From an uncultured Eubacteriales bacterium (GTDB taxonomy: Bacteria > Bacillota > Clostridia > Oscillospirales > RGIG7773), in assembly GCA_934541205.1 (NCBI GenBank), contig CAKTDK010000024.1:1-16562 (forward strand): 16,562 nt of DNA. Direction: 5' to 3'. This document shows positions 15,359 through 16,562 of this stretch, piece by piece. The position numbers and the translations under genes are program-made. Position 1 is the stretch's first letter; each line of letters opens with the position of its first letter. The notes below the pieces were generated by a model. It was not told the DNA's origin. It made no database searches and was given only the letters and a program-made list of their open reading frames with translations.

Positions 15359-15377
15359 TTTGCCCTCCATAATATCT

Positions 15378-15800
15378 CTATATTTTATCAAAGCTGTAAG
15401 GCATCAGCTGTTTTAACGTATAAATCTTAAAATTACCTCTTTTATCTTTTAAATATATTTCAAAATCTTCTCCGCAAAATTCACAAAGCGCCTGACGGCA
15501 AACTCCACAAGGGTAACAAATATCAAGCTCGTCCGATTTTAAATCTTCTTTTCCTCCCAAAATAAATATACCTTTAAAATCCCTTTCACATTCGGAAACG
15601 GCCTTAAACAAAGCTACTCTTTCAGCACAGCAAGTTGGAGAAAAAGACACGCTTTCTATATTGCATCCTCTGTATATCTTTCCGCTGTTTGCAATAAGCG
15701 CAGCGCCGACTTTAAACCTGGAATAGGGAGCGTACGACGCTTCTCTTGCTTTTAAAGCTTCCTTTTCAAGCATTTTTAACAAATCAGTTTTTTTATCCAT
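15378..15800 (-). CDS. cdd: Cytidine deaminase
   Basis: Deaminates cytidine and deoxycytidine to uridine and deoxyuridine in pyrimidine salvage; cytoplasmic, normally a homotetramer. 140 aa, typical of the small zinc form. Substrate-binding Asn47 and Glu49 are in GCNIES. Zinc ligand Cys58 and proton-shuttling Glu60 are in TCCAERVA. The other two zinc ligands, Cys98 and Cys101, are in PCGVCRQ. SRFKVGAAL (27-35) is also a family signature. Between deoD (24-base gap) and bmp (19-base gap), so probably co-transcribed. Ribosome site AAAAGG at an 11-base distance. Confidence 0.95.
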   Translation of the reverse strand: MDKKTDLLKMLEKEALKAREASYAPYSRFKVGAALIANSGKIYRGCNIESVSFSPTCCAERVALFKAVSECERDFKGIFILGGKEDLKSDELDICYPCGVCRQALCEFCGEDFEIYLKDKRGNFKIYTLKQLMPYSFDKI

Positions 15801-15824
15801 AACTTTTTTCGCCTTTTCAAATTT

Positions 15825-16523
15825 TTAGATTTCAAGAGCAATTTCCATCATATCCGTAAACGTGTTTTGTCTTTCCAAAGCTGTAGTGCTTTCTCCTTTT
15901 AAAGGACAATCCGAAACCGTTAATATAGCAAGCGCTTTTTTTCCGGATCTTGCAGCGTTCATATAAAGCGCTGCCGATTCCATTTCCACTGCAAGAACAT
16001 TCATCTTTTTCCATTTTAAAAGCGAATTTTCATCATCACCGTAAAAAGTATCGGAAGAAAGAATATTTCCGGCATGATATTTCATATTTTTATTTTCTGC
16101 AATTTCAATACCTTTTTTCAAAAGAGAAAAATCGCAGCAGGGAGAATATATTCCCGGAAGGTTGTACTGAGAAAAATAATTTGAGTCGGTGCTTGCCGAT
16201 ATTCCAAAGATTATATCTTTTAGCTTCACATCATCTGCTATGGCTCCGGCAGAACCTATTCTTATAATATTTTCCACACCGAAAAAATTATAAAGCTCAT
16301 AAGAATAAATTCCCATAGAAGGCATTCCCATACCGCTTCCCATAACAGATATTTCTTTTCCCTTATAACATCCTGTAAAGCCCAGCATATTTCTTACAGA
16401 AGTTATTTCTTTTACATTTTCAAGATAATTTTCAGCAATAAACTTTGCTCTCAGCGGATCTCCCGGCATAAGAACAGATTTTTCAGCATCTCCTTTTTCT
16501 GCATTTATGTGTGGAGTAGCCAT
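15825..16523 (-). CDS. deoD: Purine-nucleoside phosphorylase, DeoD type
   Basis: Splits purine (deoxy)ribonucleosides with phosphate to base and (deoxy)ribose-1-phosphate. 232 aa, the hexameric low-molecular-weight type. Residues aligned with the E. coli enzyme: His5 in PHIN, phosphate-binding Arg25 in GDPLRA, Arg44 in SVRNMLGFTG, Arg88 and Ser91 in IRIGSAGA, ribose-binding VEMES (179-183), catalytic Asp205 in TVSD and Arg218 in ERQNTF. After SD the sequence is CPLKGE rather than the more usual HLLTGE-like loop. The in-frame GTG at 16532 lies within the ribosome site, so ATG 16523 is used. Upstream, the minus strand allows a reading frame ending at TAA 16543-16541, 17 bases before this start; it may be the end of another cluster gene, but only six codons are visible. 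Confidence 0.94.
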   Translation of the reverse strand: MATPHINAEKGDAEKSVLMPGDPLRAKFIAENYLENVKEITSVRNMLGFTGCYKGKEISVMGSGMGMPSMGIYSYELYNFFGVENIIRIGSAGAIADDVKLKDIIFGISASTDSNYFSQYNLPGIYSPCCDFSLLKKGIEIAENKNMKYHAGNILSSDTFYGDDENSLLKWKKMNVLAVEMESAALYMNAARSGKKALAILTVSDCPLKGESTTALERQNTFTDMMEIALEI

Positions 16524-16527
16524 AAAA

Positions 16528-16537
16528 ATCACATCCT
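16528..16537 (-). promoter_or_regulatory. Ribosome binding site deciding the deoD start
   Basis: Minus strand AGGATGTGAT, identical to the site in front of ilvB, four bases before ATG 16523. It contains the rejected in-frame GTG at 16532. Confidence 0.65.
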
Positions 16538-16562
16538 TTTTTAAACCTGTTCGATGTAATAT

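Noticed and set aside
1..16562. CRISPR array, insertion sequence, tRNA/rRNA or prophage signs
   Set aside because: No spaced direct repeats, transposase-like frames, terminal inverted repeats or RNA gene signatures were seen on either strand.

Overview
The window comes from a low-GC, endospore-forming Firmicute, most likely a member of the Clostridia. The evidence is a GerA-type spore germinant receptor operon, AT-rich sequence throughout, A/T-ending codons and strong purine-rich Shine-Dalgarno sequences. The genus cannot be set from the sequence alone. Nearly every gene reads on the minus strand; the one plus-strand gene is a DUF1287 protein at 3008-3667.

Layout, left to right. (1) 1-2882, minus: gerAA-gerAB-gerAC, a complete GerAA/GerAB pair and the N-terminal part of the GerAC lipoprotein, which runs off the left edge. 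(2) 3008-3667, plus: a membrane-anchored DUF1287 protein with NlpC/P60-like Cys and His motifs, divergent from the ger operon. (3) 3697-4479, minus: an XRE-family regulator with its own promoter, convergent with the DUF1287 gene; a perfect 18-bp hairpin contains both stop codons. (4) 4641-14037, minus: one long branched-chain amino acid operon in transcriptional order ilvB-ilvN-ilvC-ilvD-cimA-leuC-leuD-leuB, with a near-consensus vegetative promoter in front of ilvB and an intrinsic terminator right after leuB. (5) 14279-16523, minus: deoD-cdd-bmp, a nucleoside capture and salvage cluster closed by its own terminator and open at the right edge.

How the genes work together. IlvBN, IlvC and IlvD are the common valine/isoleucine enzymes. 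The aldolase-like enzyme in the usual leuA slot is most similar to (R)-citramalate synthase. With LeuCD and LeuB it would make 2-oxobutyrate from pyruvate and acetyl-CoA, feeding isoleucine synthesis without threonine dehydratase. No ilvA, leuA or ilvE is present here. In the salvage cluster a BMP-type lipoprotein would bind nucleosides outside the cell, Cdd would deaminate cytidine, and DeoD would split purine nucleosides.

I found no clearly new system. The points most worth checking are the citramalate-type operon without leuA, the absence of a T-box or attenuator leader before ilvB, the hairpin between ilvC and ilvD, and the DUF1287 protein beside the germination operon.
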